Shown here piece by piece: positions 31,388 through 40,736 of a DNA stretch of 64,000 nucleotides (positions within the stretch are counted from its first letter, which is position 1; the number at the start of each line of letters is the position of its first letter). The DNA is from Terracoccus luteus (lineage in GTDB: Bacteria > Actinomycetota > Actinomycetes > Actinomycetales > Dermatophilaceae), in assembly GCF_003635045.1 (NCBI RefSeq), contig NZ_RBXT01000001.1, positions 1,426,001 to 1,490,000 of the forward strand, written 5' to 3'. A program made the position numbers and the translations under genes. The notes under the pieces are model-generated. The model was not told where the DNA came from, did no database searches, and worked only from the letters and a program-made list of their open reading frames with translations.

Positions 31388-33157
31388 TCAGGCGAGGCGC
31401 AGCACCCGCGACTCCCACGGGGCGAGATCGAGGCCGGTGCGCCCGTCGTGCGTCGCGAGCAGCACCTCGCCGCCGACGACGTCGGGCACGTGAGACGGGT
31501 CGACGGTGACAGCATCCGACGAGCAGTTGGCCAGCACGAGCAGGCGCTCGTCGCCGAGGGTGCGGGTGAAGACCCAGAGCTGCTCGTGGTCGGGCAGCAG
31601 CAGCTCGAAGCGGCCGTCGACGACGCACTCGTCAGAGTGACGCAGGGCGATGAGCGCGCGGTAGTGCGCGAACACCGACTGCGGATCGCGCCGCGCCGCA
31701 GCGGCGTTCACGTCGACGTGGTCGGGGTTGACTGCGAGCCAGGGCGTCCCGGTCGTGAAGCCGGCGGATGCCGTGTCGTCCCACTGCATCGGCGTGCGGG
31801 CGTTGTCACGGCTCTTGACGGCGAGCGACCGCATGACCGTCTCGGCGGCGAGACCGAGGCTCGTCGCCTCCGCGTGGTAGTTGACCGACTCGATGTCGCG
31901 GTACTGCTCGAGGGTCTCGAAGCCGGCGTTGGCCATGCCGAGCTCCTCGCCCTGGTAGACGTACGGCGTCCCCCGGTGCAGGTGCAGCACGGTGCCCAGC
32001 GTCTTCGCCGAGGCGACGCGGTGCTCGGGGGAGTCGTCGCCGAAGCGGGACACGACGCGGGGCTGGTCGTGGTTGTTCCAGTAGAGCGAGTTCCAGCCGA
32101 CGTCGGCCAGGCCCACCTGCCACCGCTCGAGGCTGCGCTTGAGCACCGGCAGCGGCACGTCGGCGAGGTCCCACTTGGCGCCACCGGGCGCGACGTCGAG
32201 GTCGACGTGCTCGAAGGTGAAGACCATGTCGAGCTCGCGACGGTCGGGGTCGGTCACCCGCCGGGCGACGTCGATCGTCGAGCCCGGCATCTCTCCGACG
32301 GTGAGCAGGTGCTGGTCGGTGAGCCCGACCTCGCGGTTCATCTCCGCGAGATACTCGTCGAGGCGCGGCCCGTTCGCGACGAGGTCGAACGAGCTGCCGT
32401 AGGGCTGCCCGGGCTCCTGCGGCGCGTCGGGGAGGCCCACGTCCTTGCTGATGAGGTTGATGACGTCCATGCGGAACCCGTCGACGCCGCGGTCGACCCA
32501 GCGCCGCATCATCGCGTAGACCGCACTGCGCACCTCCGGGTTCTCCCAGTTGAGGTCGGGCTGCTTGGGCGAGAAGAGGTGCAGGTAGTACTCCCCGCTG
32601 TGCGGGTCGAGGTGCCAGGCCGGCCCCGAGAAGGCCGCGCCCCAGTTGGTCGGCTCCGCGCCCGGGGTGCCTGCCGCGTGGCCCTCGCGCGGCGGACGCC
32701 ACCAGTACCAGTCGCGCTTCGGCGAGGCCGGGTCGCGCGCCTCGACGAACCACGGGTGCTCGTCGGACGTGTGGTTGACGACGAGGTCCATGACGACCCG
32801 GATGCCGTGGGCGTGGCACCCCTCGATGAGGGCGTCGAGGTCGGCGAGGGTCCCGAAGAGCGGGTCGACGTCCTCGTAGTCGCTGATGTCGTAGCCGTTG
32901 TCGTCCATCGGCGAGCGGTAGACGGGCGAGAGCCAGAGGACGTCGACCCCCAGGTCGGCGAGGTGGTCGAGGTGGGCGGTGATGCCGGGGATGTCGCCCA
33001 CCCCGTCGCCGTCGCTGTCGGCGAACGAACGTGGGTAGACCTGGTAGACCACCGCGTCACGCCACCAGCCCGGTTCGCGCCGGGCGGGGACCGGTGTCGG
33101 GTGGCCGGCGGTCGGGGTCTCGGCGGGCGGCGGGGCGTCGTCGGCGTGGGGACTCAC
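31388..33157 (-). CDS. GH13 alpha-glucosidase
   Basis: A 589-aa glycoside hydrolase family 13 enzyme, probably an intracellular alpha-glucosidase or oligo-1,6-glucosidase. The barrel opens with VVYQVYPRSFADSDGDG, region I is DLVVNHTSDEHPWF, region II GFRMDVIN (nucleophile Asp near residue 231), region III TVGEMPG (acid Glu near 289) and region IV WNNHDQPR (near 362). No signal peptide is present. The N-terminal 28 residues are Pro/Ala-rich and disordered. It starts with GTG at 33157 and appears monocistronic; no sugar transporter is adjacent. Confidence 0.93.
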   Translation of the reverse strand: MSPHADDAPPPAETPTAGHPTPVPARREPGWWRDAVVYQVYPRSFADSDGDGVGDIPGITAHLDHLADLGVDVLWLSPVYRSPMDDNGYDISDYEDVDPLFGTLADLDALIEGCHAHGIRVVMDLVVNHTSDEHPWFVEARDPASPKRDWYWWRPPREGHAAGTPGAEPTNWGAAFSGPAWHLDPHSGEYYLHLFSPKQPDLNWENPEVRSAVYAMMRRWVDRGVDGFRMDVINLISKDVGLPDAPQEPGQPYGSSFDLVANGPRLDEYLAEMNREVGLTDQHLLTVGEMPGSTIDVARRVTDPDRRELDMVFTFEHVDLDVAPGGAKWDLADVPLPVLKRSLERWQVGLADVGWNSLYWNNHDQPRVVSRFGDDSPEHRVASAKTLGTVLHLHRGTPYVYQGEELGMANAGFETLEQYRDIESVNYHAEATSLGLAAETVMRSLAVKSRDNARTPMQWDDTASAGFTTGTPWLAVNPDHVDVNAAAARRDPQSVFAHYRALIALRHSDECVVDGRFELLLPDHEQLWVFTRTLGDERLLVLANCSSDAVTVDPSHVPDVVGGEVLLATHDGRTGLDLAPWESRVLRLA

Positions 33158-33194
33158 GCGGCGATCCTTGCACCCGGGACCACCCGACGGCGGC

Positions 33195-33200
33195 TACGGT
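33195..33200 (+). promoter_or_regulatory. -10 box, leaderless start of the MOSC gene
   Basis: TACGGT ends 7 nt before the ATG at 33208. Confidence 0.5.
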
Positions 33201-33207
33201 CGTGACC

Positions 33208-33648
33208 ATGATCGCCACCGTGTCGAGCCTGTTCATCTACCCCGACTCGGACGCGCCCGGGCAGCAGCTGGACCGGGTCGAGATGACCGAGACCGGGCCC
33301 GAGGGCAACCGGTCCAAGAAGCACGCCGTGCACCTCGTCACCGCCGGCCAGTACGTGCGTGAGCACCCCAAGGCCAACGTCGTGCTCGACATGGACGACT
33401 CCATGCTCGACAAGCTCGTCGGCCGGGTCGTGCGCATGGGCGAGGCCACCCTGTCGGTCACCCGCAAGCCCGCGCAGTGCGCGGGGGTCTACGCCGAGGT
33501 CGTCTCGCCCGGGCCGGTGGCGGTCGACGACGTGCTGCTGGTCGGCGACGACGAGAGCGGTGACGAGAGCGGTGACGAGAGCGGCGCCGGGGACGAGGCC
33601 GCGACGGGCCGGCCGCAGGCGGGCGACCCGGCCGACGGCCCCGCGTGA
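33208..33648 (+). CDS. Small MOSC-domain protein
   Basis: A 146-aa protein that looks like a compact MOSC (molybdenum-cofactor sulfurase C-terminal-like) domain: PEGNRSKKHAVHLVTAGQY, a central VVLDMDDSMLDKLVGRVVRMG and TLSVTRKPAQCAGVYAEV with a possible sulfur-carrying cysteine. The tail carries a 12-base triple repeat encoding DESG three times, so its end is disordered. Function in metal-sulfur delivery is a family-level guess. Its stop overlaps the GTG of the next gene. Confidence 0.7.
   Translation: MIATVSSLFIYPDSDAPGQQLDRVEMTETGPEGNRSKKHAVHLVTAGQYVREHPKANVVLDMDDSMLDKLVGRVVRMGEATLSVTRKPAQCAGVYAEVVSPGPVAVDDVLLVGDDESGDESGDESGAGDEAATGRPQAGDPADGPA
33550..33585 (+). repeat. Three 12-bp tandem repeats
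   Basis: GACGAGAGCGGT occurs three times head to tail (the last ends GGC), encoding DESGDESGDESG in the MOSC protein tail. Confidence 0.85.
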
Positions 33649-34163
33649 CCATCCACACCGAGCACCCGTTCGAGACGCCCGACGGGGACCGCGACCCGGT
33701 GCGCCGGCTGCGGGCCCGGGTCGGCGCCACCGTCACGCTCTGGACCGCCGGCGAGGGCGTCGAGCGCGCCGGCCTCACCGTCTCGTCGTACCTCGTCGCG
33801 GCGGGCGACCCGGGTCGCGTGGTCGCGCTGCTCCACCCCGAGAGCGACCTGCTCGACCGGCTGGAGGACACCGGCACGGCGGTCGTCGCCCTGCTCGGTC
33901 AGCGTGACCGCGAGGTCGCCGACGCGTTCGCGGGCGTCATGCCCGCCCCGGGTGGCCCGTTCCGGCTGACGCGGTGGGAGCAGACCGAGTGGGGGCCGCG
34001 GCCCCTCACGGTGGCGACGTGGGCCGGCGTCCGGCTCGACGCCGCGGCCGTCCACGACGTGGGCTGGTCACGCCTCGTCGAGGCCACCATCGAGCACCTC
34101 GCCGTCGGCGACGACGACGCCCCGCTCGTGCACCGCCGCGGCCGCTACCTGCCCCCTGCCTAG
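33645..34163 (+). CDS. Flavin reductase-like FMN-binding split-barrel protein
   Basis: A 172-aa protein with a split-barrel flavin-binding pattern: VGATVTLWTAGEGVERAGLT, SSYLVAAGDPGRVVALL, then TGTAVVALLGQRDREVADAFAG, and a C-terminal VEATIEHLAVGDDDAPLVHRRG. Such proteins reduce FMN or F420 substrates or support oxygenases, but the partner is unknown. The GTG at 33645 overlaps the MOSC gene's stop. Confidence 0.75.
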   Translation: MTIHTEHPFETPDGDRDPVRRLRARVGATVTLWTAGEGVERAGLTVSSYLVAAGDPGRVVALLHPESDLLDRLEDTGTAVVALLGQRDREVADAFAGVMPAPGGPFRLTRWEQTEWGPRPLTVATWAGVRLDAAAVHDVGWSRLVEATIEHLAVGDDDAPLVHRRGRYLPPA

Positions 34164-34166
34164 GCT
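34161..34166 (+). promoter_or_regulatory. -10 box, leaderless start of the epimerase-like gene
   Basis: TAGGCT overlaps the upstream stop codon (TAG at 34161) and ends 6 nt before the ATG at 34173. Confidence 0.45.
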
Positions 34167-34172
34167 GGGGCG

Positions 34173-35147
34173 ATGCGCGTCGTCGTCATCGGTGGCACCG
34201 GCCACATCGGAACCTTCCTCGTCCCCCGGCTCGTCCGGGCCGGCCACGAGGTCGTCAGCCTCAGCCGCGGGCGCAGCCCGCGCTACGCGGACGACCCCGC
34301 GTGGGGCGAGGTCCGCGAGGTCGTCGTCGACCGTGACGCCACGGAGCGTGACGGCACCTTCGCCCGCACCGTCGCCGACGTCGAGGCGGATGCCGTCGTC
34401 GACCTCATCTGCTTCACCCCCGAGTCGGCGGCCACGCTCGTCGAGGGCCTGCGTGGGCGCACCGGCCACCTGCTGCACTGCGGCTCCATCTGGCGGCACG
34501 GCCCGAGCCTGCGGCTGCCCGTGACGGAGGCGAACGGCGCCCCGCCGGTGGGGGAGTACGGCATCGCCAAGGCGGCGATCGCCGCGCACCTGGCGAGCGA
34601 GACGGCATCCGGTGGGCTGGTCACGACGACCCTGCACCCCGGTCACATCGTCGGCCCGGGCTGGCACCCCATCGGGCCGCTCGGCAACCTCGACCCGGGC
34701 GTCTGGTGGCGCCTGTCGGCGGGTGACCCGATCGTGCTGCCGGGGCTGGGGGCGGAGGCCATGCACCACGTGCACGCCGACGACGTCGCCCAGGCGTTCG
34801 AGCTGGCGCTCGCCGACCGGGACGCCGTGGCGGGCGAGGATCTCGACGTCGTGGCACCCAGCGCGCTGACGGTGCGGGGCTACCTCGAGATCGCCGCCTC
34901 GTGGTTCGGGCAGCGGGCGATGATCGAGCACGTGTCGTGGGAGCGGTTCCGGGGCGAGACCCCGGCCGAGCACGCCGACGCGAGCTGGGAGCACCTGAGC
35001 CGCAGCCACGTCGTCAGCATCGACAAGGCCCGACGCCTCATCGGCTACGCGCCCCGGTACGAGCCCGACGAGGCCGTGCTCGAGTCGCTGCGCTGGCTCG
35101 TGGAGCACGACCGGCTCGACATCGCGCGGCCCTTGCTCGACCGCTGA
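34173..35147 (+). CDS. NAD-dependent epimerase/dehydratase family protein
   Basis: A 324-aa Rossmann protein of the extended SDR type. The cofactor loop is VVIGGTGHIGTFLVPRL, followed by VVSLSRGRSPRY, with a strand DAVVDLICFTPESA. The catalytic YxxxK is probably EYGIAKAAIAAHL. The C-terminal half (LEIAASWFGQRAMIEHVSWERF) resembles isoflavone-reductase-like or plastid RNA-binding relatives of this fold. The substrate cannot be assigned. It follows the flavin reductase gene by 9 nt. Confidence 0.82.
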   Translation: MRVVVIGGTGHIGTFLVPRLVRAGHEVVSLSRGRSPRYADDPAWGEVREVVVDRDATERDGTFARTVADVEADAVVDLICFTPESAATLVEGLRGRTGHLLHCGSIWRHGPSLRLPVTEANGAPPVGEYGIAKAAIAAHLASETASGGLVTTTLHPGHIVGPGWHPIGPLGNLDPGVWWRLSAGDPIVLPGLGAEAMHHVHADDVAQAFELALADRDAVAGEDLDVVAPSALTVRGYLEIAASWFGQRAMIEHVSWERFRGETPAEHADASWEHLSRSHVVSIDKARRLIGYAPRYEPDEAVLESLRWLVEHDRLDIARPLLDR

Positions 35148-35229
35148 CCGGGCGTCGGCCCCGCCGGTGCCGCCGGCACCCCCCGTGCCGCCTGCTTCGC
35201 CGGTGCCGCTCGGGGGCCGGTGACGCCGG

Positions 35230-37206
35230 TCAGCCGACGGTGTCGCCCTCGAGCATCTCGGTGCGCAGCCACGCCTCGGGGATGCCGAAGGCGTCGACGA
35301 GCACCGTGGCCAGGGGGCGCAGCTCGGCGCACAGCTCGTTGACGAGGGCGGTCACCGCCTTGGTGCGCGAGGCCCCGAGACGGTCGTGCTCGAGGTACCA
35401 GCCCTTGTGCCGCTCGATGGTGCTCAGGGCGTGGAGGTCGCAGACCCGGCCGAGCACCCGCGCGACGTCGGGGTCGTCGCACCGCTCCACCGCCGTCGCG
35501 AACGACTCGAGCACGAGCCGGTCGACGTGGGCGTTCGCGGCCTCGACGAGGTGGTCCTGGCACGAGTTGAAGGCCTCGAAGGCGTCGACCCCGGGGGCGT
35601 CGGCCCGTCGTAGCCGGCGGGCGACCCCTTCGACGAGGTGCTCCTCCCGCTCGCGCAGCAGGCTCAGCTGCGTGGCGCGGGCGGCGAACACCACCTCGTC
35701 CTCGCGTCCCGGCGTCGCGTCGACGAGACGCTGCACGAGGGCCCGGGCCGCGGAGCGCTCGACGAACGTGCCGGCCGTGAGCCGGGCCCCGAAGCGCACG
35801 ATGCCGAGGGTGTCGAGGTCGCCGAACGTCGAGCGGTACTCCGCGAGAAGCGACTTCGCGACGAGCTGGAGCAGGACGGTGTTGTCTCCCTCGAAGGTCG
35901 TGAAGATGTCGGTGTCGCTCTTGGTCGCCGCGAGCCGGTTGGCCCAGAGGTAGCCGGCGCCACCGCACGCCTCCCGGCACTCCTGCACCGTGTCGGTCGT
36001 GTGCCGGGTCGTCACCGCCTTGAGCCCGGCCGCCCGCGCCTCGAGCCGCCGCCGGTCGCCCTCGTCGGCGACCCGGCCGGAGAGGACGTCGTCCATGGCG
36101 TCGACGAGGTCGTGCTGGGCGAACTGCAGGGCGTAGGCCGTCGCGATGCGCGGCAGCAGGCGTCGCTGGTGCGTGCGGTAGTCGAGCAGCGCCGCCTCGG
36201 CGTCACGGCCGGGGGCGTCGAACTGCCTTCTCGCGTCGCCGTACCGGGTGGCGACCGTCAGGGCGGTGCGCGCGGCTGCCCCCGCGCCACCGGCGACGGA
36301 GATGCGGCCGCGCACGAGGGTCCCGAGCATGGTGAAGAAGCGTCGTGACGGGTTCTCGATCGGGCTCGAGTAGACGCCGTGCTCGTTGACGTCGCCGTAC
36401 CGGCCGAGCAGGTTCGTGCGCGGCACCCGCACGTGGTCGAACGACAGTCGGCCGTTGTCGACGCCGCCGAGGCCGAGCTTGGCGCCGTCGTCGCCGACGG
36501 TGACACCGGATGCCGGGTGGCCGGCGTCGTCGCGGATCGGGACGAGCACGCAGTGCACCCCGTGCTGCTCCTCGCCGACGACGAGCTGCGCGAAGACGGC
36601 GGCGAGGTGGCCGTCACGGGCGGCGTTGCCGATGTAGTCCTTGCGGGCGCCCGGCCCGGGGGAGTGGACGACGATCTCGTCGGTGGCGGGGTCGTAGGTG
36701 GCGGTGGTCTCCAGCCGCTGCACGTCGCTGCCGTGACCCGTCTCGGTCATGGCGAAGCACCCCTGCAGCTCGCCGCTGATGATCCGCGGCAGGAGGTGGT
36801 CGTGCCGCTCGGTGCCGAGCAGGGAGACGGCGCCGCCGAACAGGCCCCACTGCACCCCGGCCTTGACGAAGAGGGACAGGTCGGTGTGGCCGAGCATCTC
36901 GAAGGCCTCGACGGCGCGGGCGTACCGGCCGGTGCCGCCCTGGTGCTCGGGGAAGCCGTCCGCGACGAACGAGCGTCCGGCAAGGGAGGCCAGCTGCGCG
37001 GTGACGCGCGCACGGTGCTCCTCCATCGGTAGGGGCTCGGCCGCCGGGGCGAGGGCCTCGACGTCGAGGGCACGGCACTCGTCGCGCACCTCGGCCGCCC
37101 CGGCGTCAAGGCTGGCGCGGAGGCCGTCGACGAGGGCGGCGCGGTCGGCAGGACGGCTCGCGCCGGGCAGCGAGGGTCGACGGCTGGTGGTCGGTACGGC
37201 GGACAC
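35230..37206 (-). CDS. Acyl-CoA oxidase/dehydrogenase family protein
   Basis: A 658-aa flavoenzyme of the acyl-CoA oxidase type. The central ACAD core shows CFAMTETGHGSDVQRLET, DYIGNAARDGHLAAVFAQL, LGLGGVDNGRLSFDHVRVPR, and a catalytic-base segment TFEGDNTVLLQLVAK. It is longer than dehydrogenases (about 380-600), matching oxidases with a C-terminal extra domain. It would introduce the trans-2 double bond into acyl-CoA, first step of beta-oxidation. The GTG at 37206 lies 12 nt after the TetR gene's stop, forming a two-gene operon. Confidence 0.88.
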   Translation of the reverse strand: MSAVPTTSRRPSLPGASRPADRAALVDGLRASLDAGAAEVRDECRALDVEALAPAAEPLPMEEHRARVTAQLASLAGRSFVADGFPEHQGGTGRYARAVEAFEMLGHTDLSLFVKAGVQWGLFGGAVSLLGTERHDHLLPRIISGELQGCFAMTETGHGSDVQRLETTATYDPATDEIVVHSPGPGARKDYIGNAARDGHLAAVFAQLVVGEEQHGVHCVLVPIRDDAGHPASGVTVGDDGAKLGLGGVDNGRLSFDHVRVPRTNLLGRYGDVNEHGVYSSPIENPSRRFFTMLGTLVRGRISVAGGAGAAARTALTVATRYGDARRQFDAPGRDAEAALLDYRTHQRRLLPRIATAYALQFAQHDLVDAMDDVLSGRVADEGDRRRLEARAAGLKAVTTRHTTDTVQECREACGGAGYLWANRLAATKSDTDIFTTFEGDNTVLLQLVAKSLLAEYRSTFGDLDTLGIVRFGARLTAGTFVERSAARALVQRLVDATPGREDEVVFAARATQLSLLREREEHLVEGVARRLRRADAPGVDAFEAFNSCQDHLVEAANAHVDRLVLESFATAVERCDDPDVARVLGRVCDLHALSTIERHKGWYLEHDRLGASRTKAVTALVNELCAELRPLATVLVDAFGIPEAWLRTEMLEGDTVG

Positions 37207-37218
37207 GGGTGACGTCCT

Positions 37219-37929
37219 TCAGTCGGAGATTCGGTCGGGGGTGCGGTCGGAGGTGCGGGACGCGGGGGCGACGACGACCGAGAGGCCGCGCCACGCGAGG
37301 TCGGTGAGGGTCTGCACGAGGTCGGCCCGCGGCTCGCGGTCGGGGCGGGCGAGCCAGTCGTCGGCGACGGCCTGCACCGACCCGACGAGCGAGACCGCCC
37401 ACACGCGTGCCCGGCGGCGGTGCTCCGCGTCGGCCCGGGCGAGCGAGGGCTGCAGGAACCCGGCGAGGTGGTCGCTGAGGCGGTCGGCGACCTGGCCGAC
37501 GGTCTCGCCCACGGGGTCGTCGGTGAGCGGCCGGTCGACGAGCGGGCGGTTGACGACGAAGCGGTACACCTCGGTGTCCGACTCGACGAGGGCGAGGTAG
37601 GCGTCGACCGTCGAGGCGATGAGCTCGCGGGGGCCGACGTCGCGGGCGTCGGGGCGGTCGAGCGCGGCGGACACCTGGGTGACGACCCGGGCGTCGATGC
37701 GCGCGGCCACGGCCCGGTAGAGGCCGGCCTTGTCGTCGAAGTGCCGGTAGACGACGGTCTTGCTCGTGCCGGCCTCCGCGGCGATGTCGTCCATACCGAC
37801 CGAGGCGCCGTGGCGTCGCACGGCCTTGATGGTCGCGTCGACGATCGCGGTCCGTCGCTGCTCGCGGTGACGCGTCCAGCGGGCGTCACGCCCGTCGCGC
37901 GTCGGCGCCATCGCCTGCTCGCTCGTCAT
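37219..37929 (-). CDS. TetR/AcrR-family regulator of the lipid locus
   Basis: A 236-aa TetR-type repressor. The N-terminal helix-turn-helix is IVDATIKAVRRHGASVGMDD, then IAAEAGTSKTVVYRHFDDKAGLY. The C-terminal ligand domain is helical and unremarkable. It is divergent from the thiolase operon and co-transcribed with the acyl-CoA oxidase, so it probably senses an acyl-CoA and controls both sides through the inverted repeat at 37937-37983 (inference). Confidence 0.9.
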   Translation of the reverse strand: MTSEQAMAPTRDGRDARWTRHREQRRTAIVDATIKAVRRHGASVGMDDIAAEAGTSKTVVYRHFDDKAGLYRAVAARIDARVVTQVSAALDRPDARDVGPRELIASTVDAYLALVESDTEVYRFVVNRPLVDRPLTDDPVGETVGQVADRLSDHLAGFLQPSLARADAEHRRRARVWAVSLVGSVQAVADDWLARPDREPRADLVQTLTDLAWRGLSVVVAPASRTSDRTPDRISD

Positions 37930-37936
37930 GTCCCGA

Positions 37937-37983
37937 CGGTAACAGGTACCGGCTGTATCGAATACCGCGAGTGTCGGTTACCG
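37937..37983. promoter_or_regulatory. Candidate TetR operator between divergent lipid operons
   Basis: CGGTAAC (37937-37943) and its exact complement GTTACCG (37977-37983) flank GGTACC and an AT-richer centre (CTGTATCGAATACC). The element fills the start of the divergent spacer, a typical autoregulatory position. Confidence 0.6.
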
Positions 37984-38063
37984 TGGTCGCGTCCGAGGCG
38001 ACCGTGCCGGCAACGACCCGCGTCGCGCCACCCGTCGCTCGTCACGACCACCAGGAGAGCCCG

Positions 38064-39368
38064 ATGCCCGCCCAGAGCCCCTCGCGACCCCCGGCCGCCC
38101 CGAGGCGGGTCGCCGTCCTCGGCGGCAACCGCATCCCGTTCGCGCGGTCCGACCGCGCCTACGCCCGCGCCTCGAACCAGGACATGCTCACCGCCGCGCT
38201 CGACGGCCTCGTCGCCCGGTTCGGGCTCGCGGGGGAGCGGCTCGGCGAGGTCGCGGCCGGCGCCGTGCTCAAGCACAGCCGTGACTTCAACCTCACCCGG
38301 GAGGCCGTGCTCGGGTCACGGCTGGACCCGGCGACCCCCGCCTACGACGTCCAGCAGGCCTGCGGCACCGGGCTCGAGGCGACCGTGCTCGTCGCCAACA
38401 AGATCGCTCTCGGTCAGATCGAGGCCGGTGTCGCCGGCGGCGTCGACTCGGCCAGTGACGCGCCCATCGCCGTCAGCGAGGGCCTGCGGCGGATCCTCCT
38501 GTCGCTCAACCGGGCGCGCACCGTGGGCCAGCGCCTCGCCGCCCTCTCGCAGCTGCGCCCCGGCGACGTCGTGCCGAACGCCCCGCAGAACCGCGAGCCC
38601 CGGACCGGGAGGTCGATGGGGGAGCACATGGCGGCGACCGCGGCCCAGTGGGGCATCAGCCGCGCCGCGCAGGACGAGCTGGCGGCCACGAGCCACCACC
38701 ACCTCGCCGCGGCGTGGGAGCGGGGCTTCTTCGACGACCTCGTCACCCCCTACCTCGGCCTCACCCGCGACGACACCCTGCGCCCCGACACCACCGTCGA
38801 GACGCTCGCCGGTCTGCGCACCGTCTTCGGTGACGGCGAGGGCGCGACCATGACCGCCGGCAACTCGACCCCCCTCACCGACGGCGCCTCCACCGTGCTG
38901 CTCGGCAGCGAGCGGTGGGCCGCCGCGCACGGGCTCGACCCGCTCGCGTGGTTCGTCGACGCCGAGACCGCCGCGGTCGACTACGTGCACGGTGACGAGG
39001 GGCTGCTCATGGCGCCCGTGTACGCCGTACCGCGACTGCTGGAACGGAACGGCCTGTCGTTGCAGGACTTCGACGTCTACGAGATCCACGAGGCCTTCGC
39101 CGCGACGGTGCTCACGACGCTCGCCGCCTGGGAGGACGCGGACTACTGCCGCGACCGGCTCGGCCTCGACGCACCCCTGGGAGCGATCGACCGCGACCGC
39201 CTCAACGTCAACGGCAGCTCGCTGGCGACGGGCCATCCGTTCGCCGCCACGGGCGGGCGCATCGTCGCCTCCCTCGCCAAGACCCTGCACGAGCGCGGCG
39301 GCGGCCGCGGCCTCGTGTCCATCTGCGCCGCCGGCGGCCAGGGCGTCGTCGCGATCCTGGAGGCCTGA
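38064..39368 (+). CDS. Acetyl-CoA acyltransferase (thiolase, FadA2/FadI type)
   Basis: A 434-aa thiolase for the last step of beta-oxidation. The acyl-binding cysteine is in VQQACGTGLEATVLVA, the catalytic histidine in DVYEIHEAFAATVL, and the C-terminal CAAGGQGVVAIL provides the second cysteine. NVNGSSLATGHPFAATGGR is the usual substrate loop. It starts at ATG 38064 after AGGAGAG and is followed 2 nt later by the FabG-like gene. Confidence 0.93.
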   Translation: MPAQSPSRPPAAPRRVAVLGGNRIPFARSDRAYARASNQDMLTAALDGLVARFGLAGERLGEVAAGAVLKHSRDFNLTREAVLGSRLDPATPAYDVQQACGTGLEATVLVANKIALGQIEAGVAGGVDSASDAPIAVSEGLRRILLSLNRARTVGQRLAALSQLRPGDVVPNAPQNREPRTGRSMGEHMAATAAQWGISRAAQDELAATSHHHLAAAWERGFFDDLVTPYLGLTRDDTLRPDTTVETLAGLRTVFGDGEGATMTAGNSTPLTDGASTVLLGSERWAAAHGLDPLAWFVDAETAAVDYVHGDEGLLMAPVYAVPRLLERNGLSLQDFDVYEIHEAFAATVLTTLAAWEDADYCRDRLGLDAPLGAIDRDRLNVNGSSLATGHPFAATGGRIVASLAKTLHERGGGRGLVSICAAGGQGVVAILEA

Positions 39369-39370
39369 CC

Positions 39371-40732
39371 GTGCCCGACCTGTTCACCACCCTCGCCACC
39401 TCGCCTGTCGCCCGTCGGGTCGGAGTTCCGCAGCCGACCCGGCTGCGACGCTTCGCGCCGGGCGAACCCCTCTGCGACAGCCCGGTGCTCGTCGCCGGCG
39501 GCGGCGCCTTCGCCGGCGCCGTGCGCGACCACCTCGCCTCCCTCGGCGTGACCACCGTCGATGCCCTCGAGGTCGCCGAGGTCGCCGAGGGTGCTGTCGA
39601 CGGGACCCCTCCGGTCACGGATGCCGGTCGGCTGGGTGCCGTCGTGCTCGACCTGAGCGCGGCCGTCGACCTCGGCGACCTCGACCGGCTCCGCACCCTC
39701 GGGGCGCCCGCGGTGCGGCGGCTCGCCCGCAACGCCCGGGTGGTCGTCGTCGGTCGCGACCCCGACACCGTGACCGACCTGGAGGCGGCTGTGACCCAGC
39801 GCGCCCTCGAGGGGTTCGTGCGCTCGCTCGGCAAGGAGCTGCGTGACGGGGCGACGGCGAACCTCGTCCTGGCGCAGGGTGGTCGGCCCGACGGTGTCGT
39901 CTCCGCCGCCTCGTTCTTCCTCTCCGGACGCTCGGCCTACGTCGACGGGCAGGTCGTCGTCGTCGACGACACGCCGACCCCGGCGTCGTCGACGACCCTG
40001 CTCGCCGGTCGGGTGGCCGTCGTCACCGGCGCCGCCCGGGGCATCGGCGCCGACATCGCCCGGGTGCTGGCCCGGGACGGCGCCCGCGTCGTGGCCGTCG
40101 ACGTGCCCTCGGCCGGACAGGCTCTCGCCGCCGTCGCCAACGAGGTGGGCGGCACCGCGCTGCAGCTCGACATCACAGCCCCCGACGCGGGCGCCCGCAT
40201 CGTCGAGCACGCCCGCGGTCGACACGGGGGCCTCGACGTCGTCGTCCACAACGCCGGCATCACGCGCGACCGGCTGCTCGTCAACCTCGACGAGCAGCAG
40301 TGGTCGAGCGTCGTCGACGTCAACCTCCGGTCGGTGCTGCGGATGAACCAGGCCCTGCTCGCCGAGGGCGGCCTGGGTGACGGCGGACGCATCGTCTGCG
40401 TCTCGTCGATCGCCGGCCTCGCCGGCAACCGGGGACAGTCGAACTACGCGGTGAGCAAGGCGGGGGTGGTCGGCCTCGTGCACGCCCTCTCGCGCCGCGT
40501 CGCCGGGCGGGGCATCACGGTCAACGCCGTCGCCCCCGGCTTCATCGAGACGGAGATGACCGCGCGGATCCCCTTCGCCACCCGGGAGGTCGGCCGGCGG
40601 ATGAACTCCCTGCAGCAGGCCGGCCTGCCCCTCGACGTCGCCGAGGCGGTCTGCTGGCTGGCCCAGCCCACGAGCGGCGCCGTCACGGGGCAGGTGCTGC
40701 GCGTCTGCGGCCAGAGCCTGCTGGGGGCGTGA
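39371..40732 (+). CDS. FabG4-type long 3-oxoacyl reductase
   Basis: A 453-aa protein: a degenerate flavodoxin-like N-terminal domain (about 1-205) and a complete C-terminal SDR domain (VTGAARGIGADIARVLARDG at about 217; NAGITRDR; VSSIAGLAGNRGQSNYAVSK with Tyr near 358). This two-domain length is that of mycobacterial FabG4, a 3-hydroxyacyl-CoA dehydrogenase rather than the FAS-II enzyme. The GTG start at 39371 lies 2 nt after the thiolase stop. Gene order thiolase-FabG4-MaoC resembles fadA2-fabG4-htdX in mycobacteria. Confidence 0.92.
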   Translation: MPDLFTTLATSPVARRVGVPQPTRLRRFAPGEPLCDSPVLVAGGGAFAGAVRDHLASLGVTTVDALEVAEVAEGAVDGTPPVTDAGRLGAVVLDLSAAVDLGDLDRLRTLGAPAVRRLARNARVVVVGRDPDTVTDLEAAVTQRALEGFVRSLGKELRDGATANLVLAQGGRPDGVVSAASFFLSGRSAYVDGQVVVVDDTPTPASSTTLLAGRVAVVTGAARGIGADIARVLARDGARVVAVDVPSAGQALAAVANEVGGTALQLDITAPDAGARIVEHARGRHGGLDVVVHNAGITRDRLLVNLDEQQWSSVVDVNLRSVLRMNQALLAEGGLGDGGRIVCVSSIAGLAGNRGQSNYAVSKAGVVGLVHALSRRVAGRGITVNAVAPGFIETEMTARIPFATREVGRRMNSLQQAGLPLDVAEAVCWLAQPTSGAVTGQVLRVCGQSLLGA

Positions 40733-40736
40733 CACC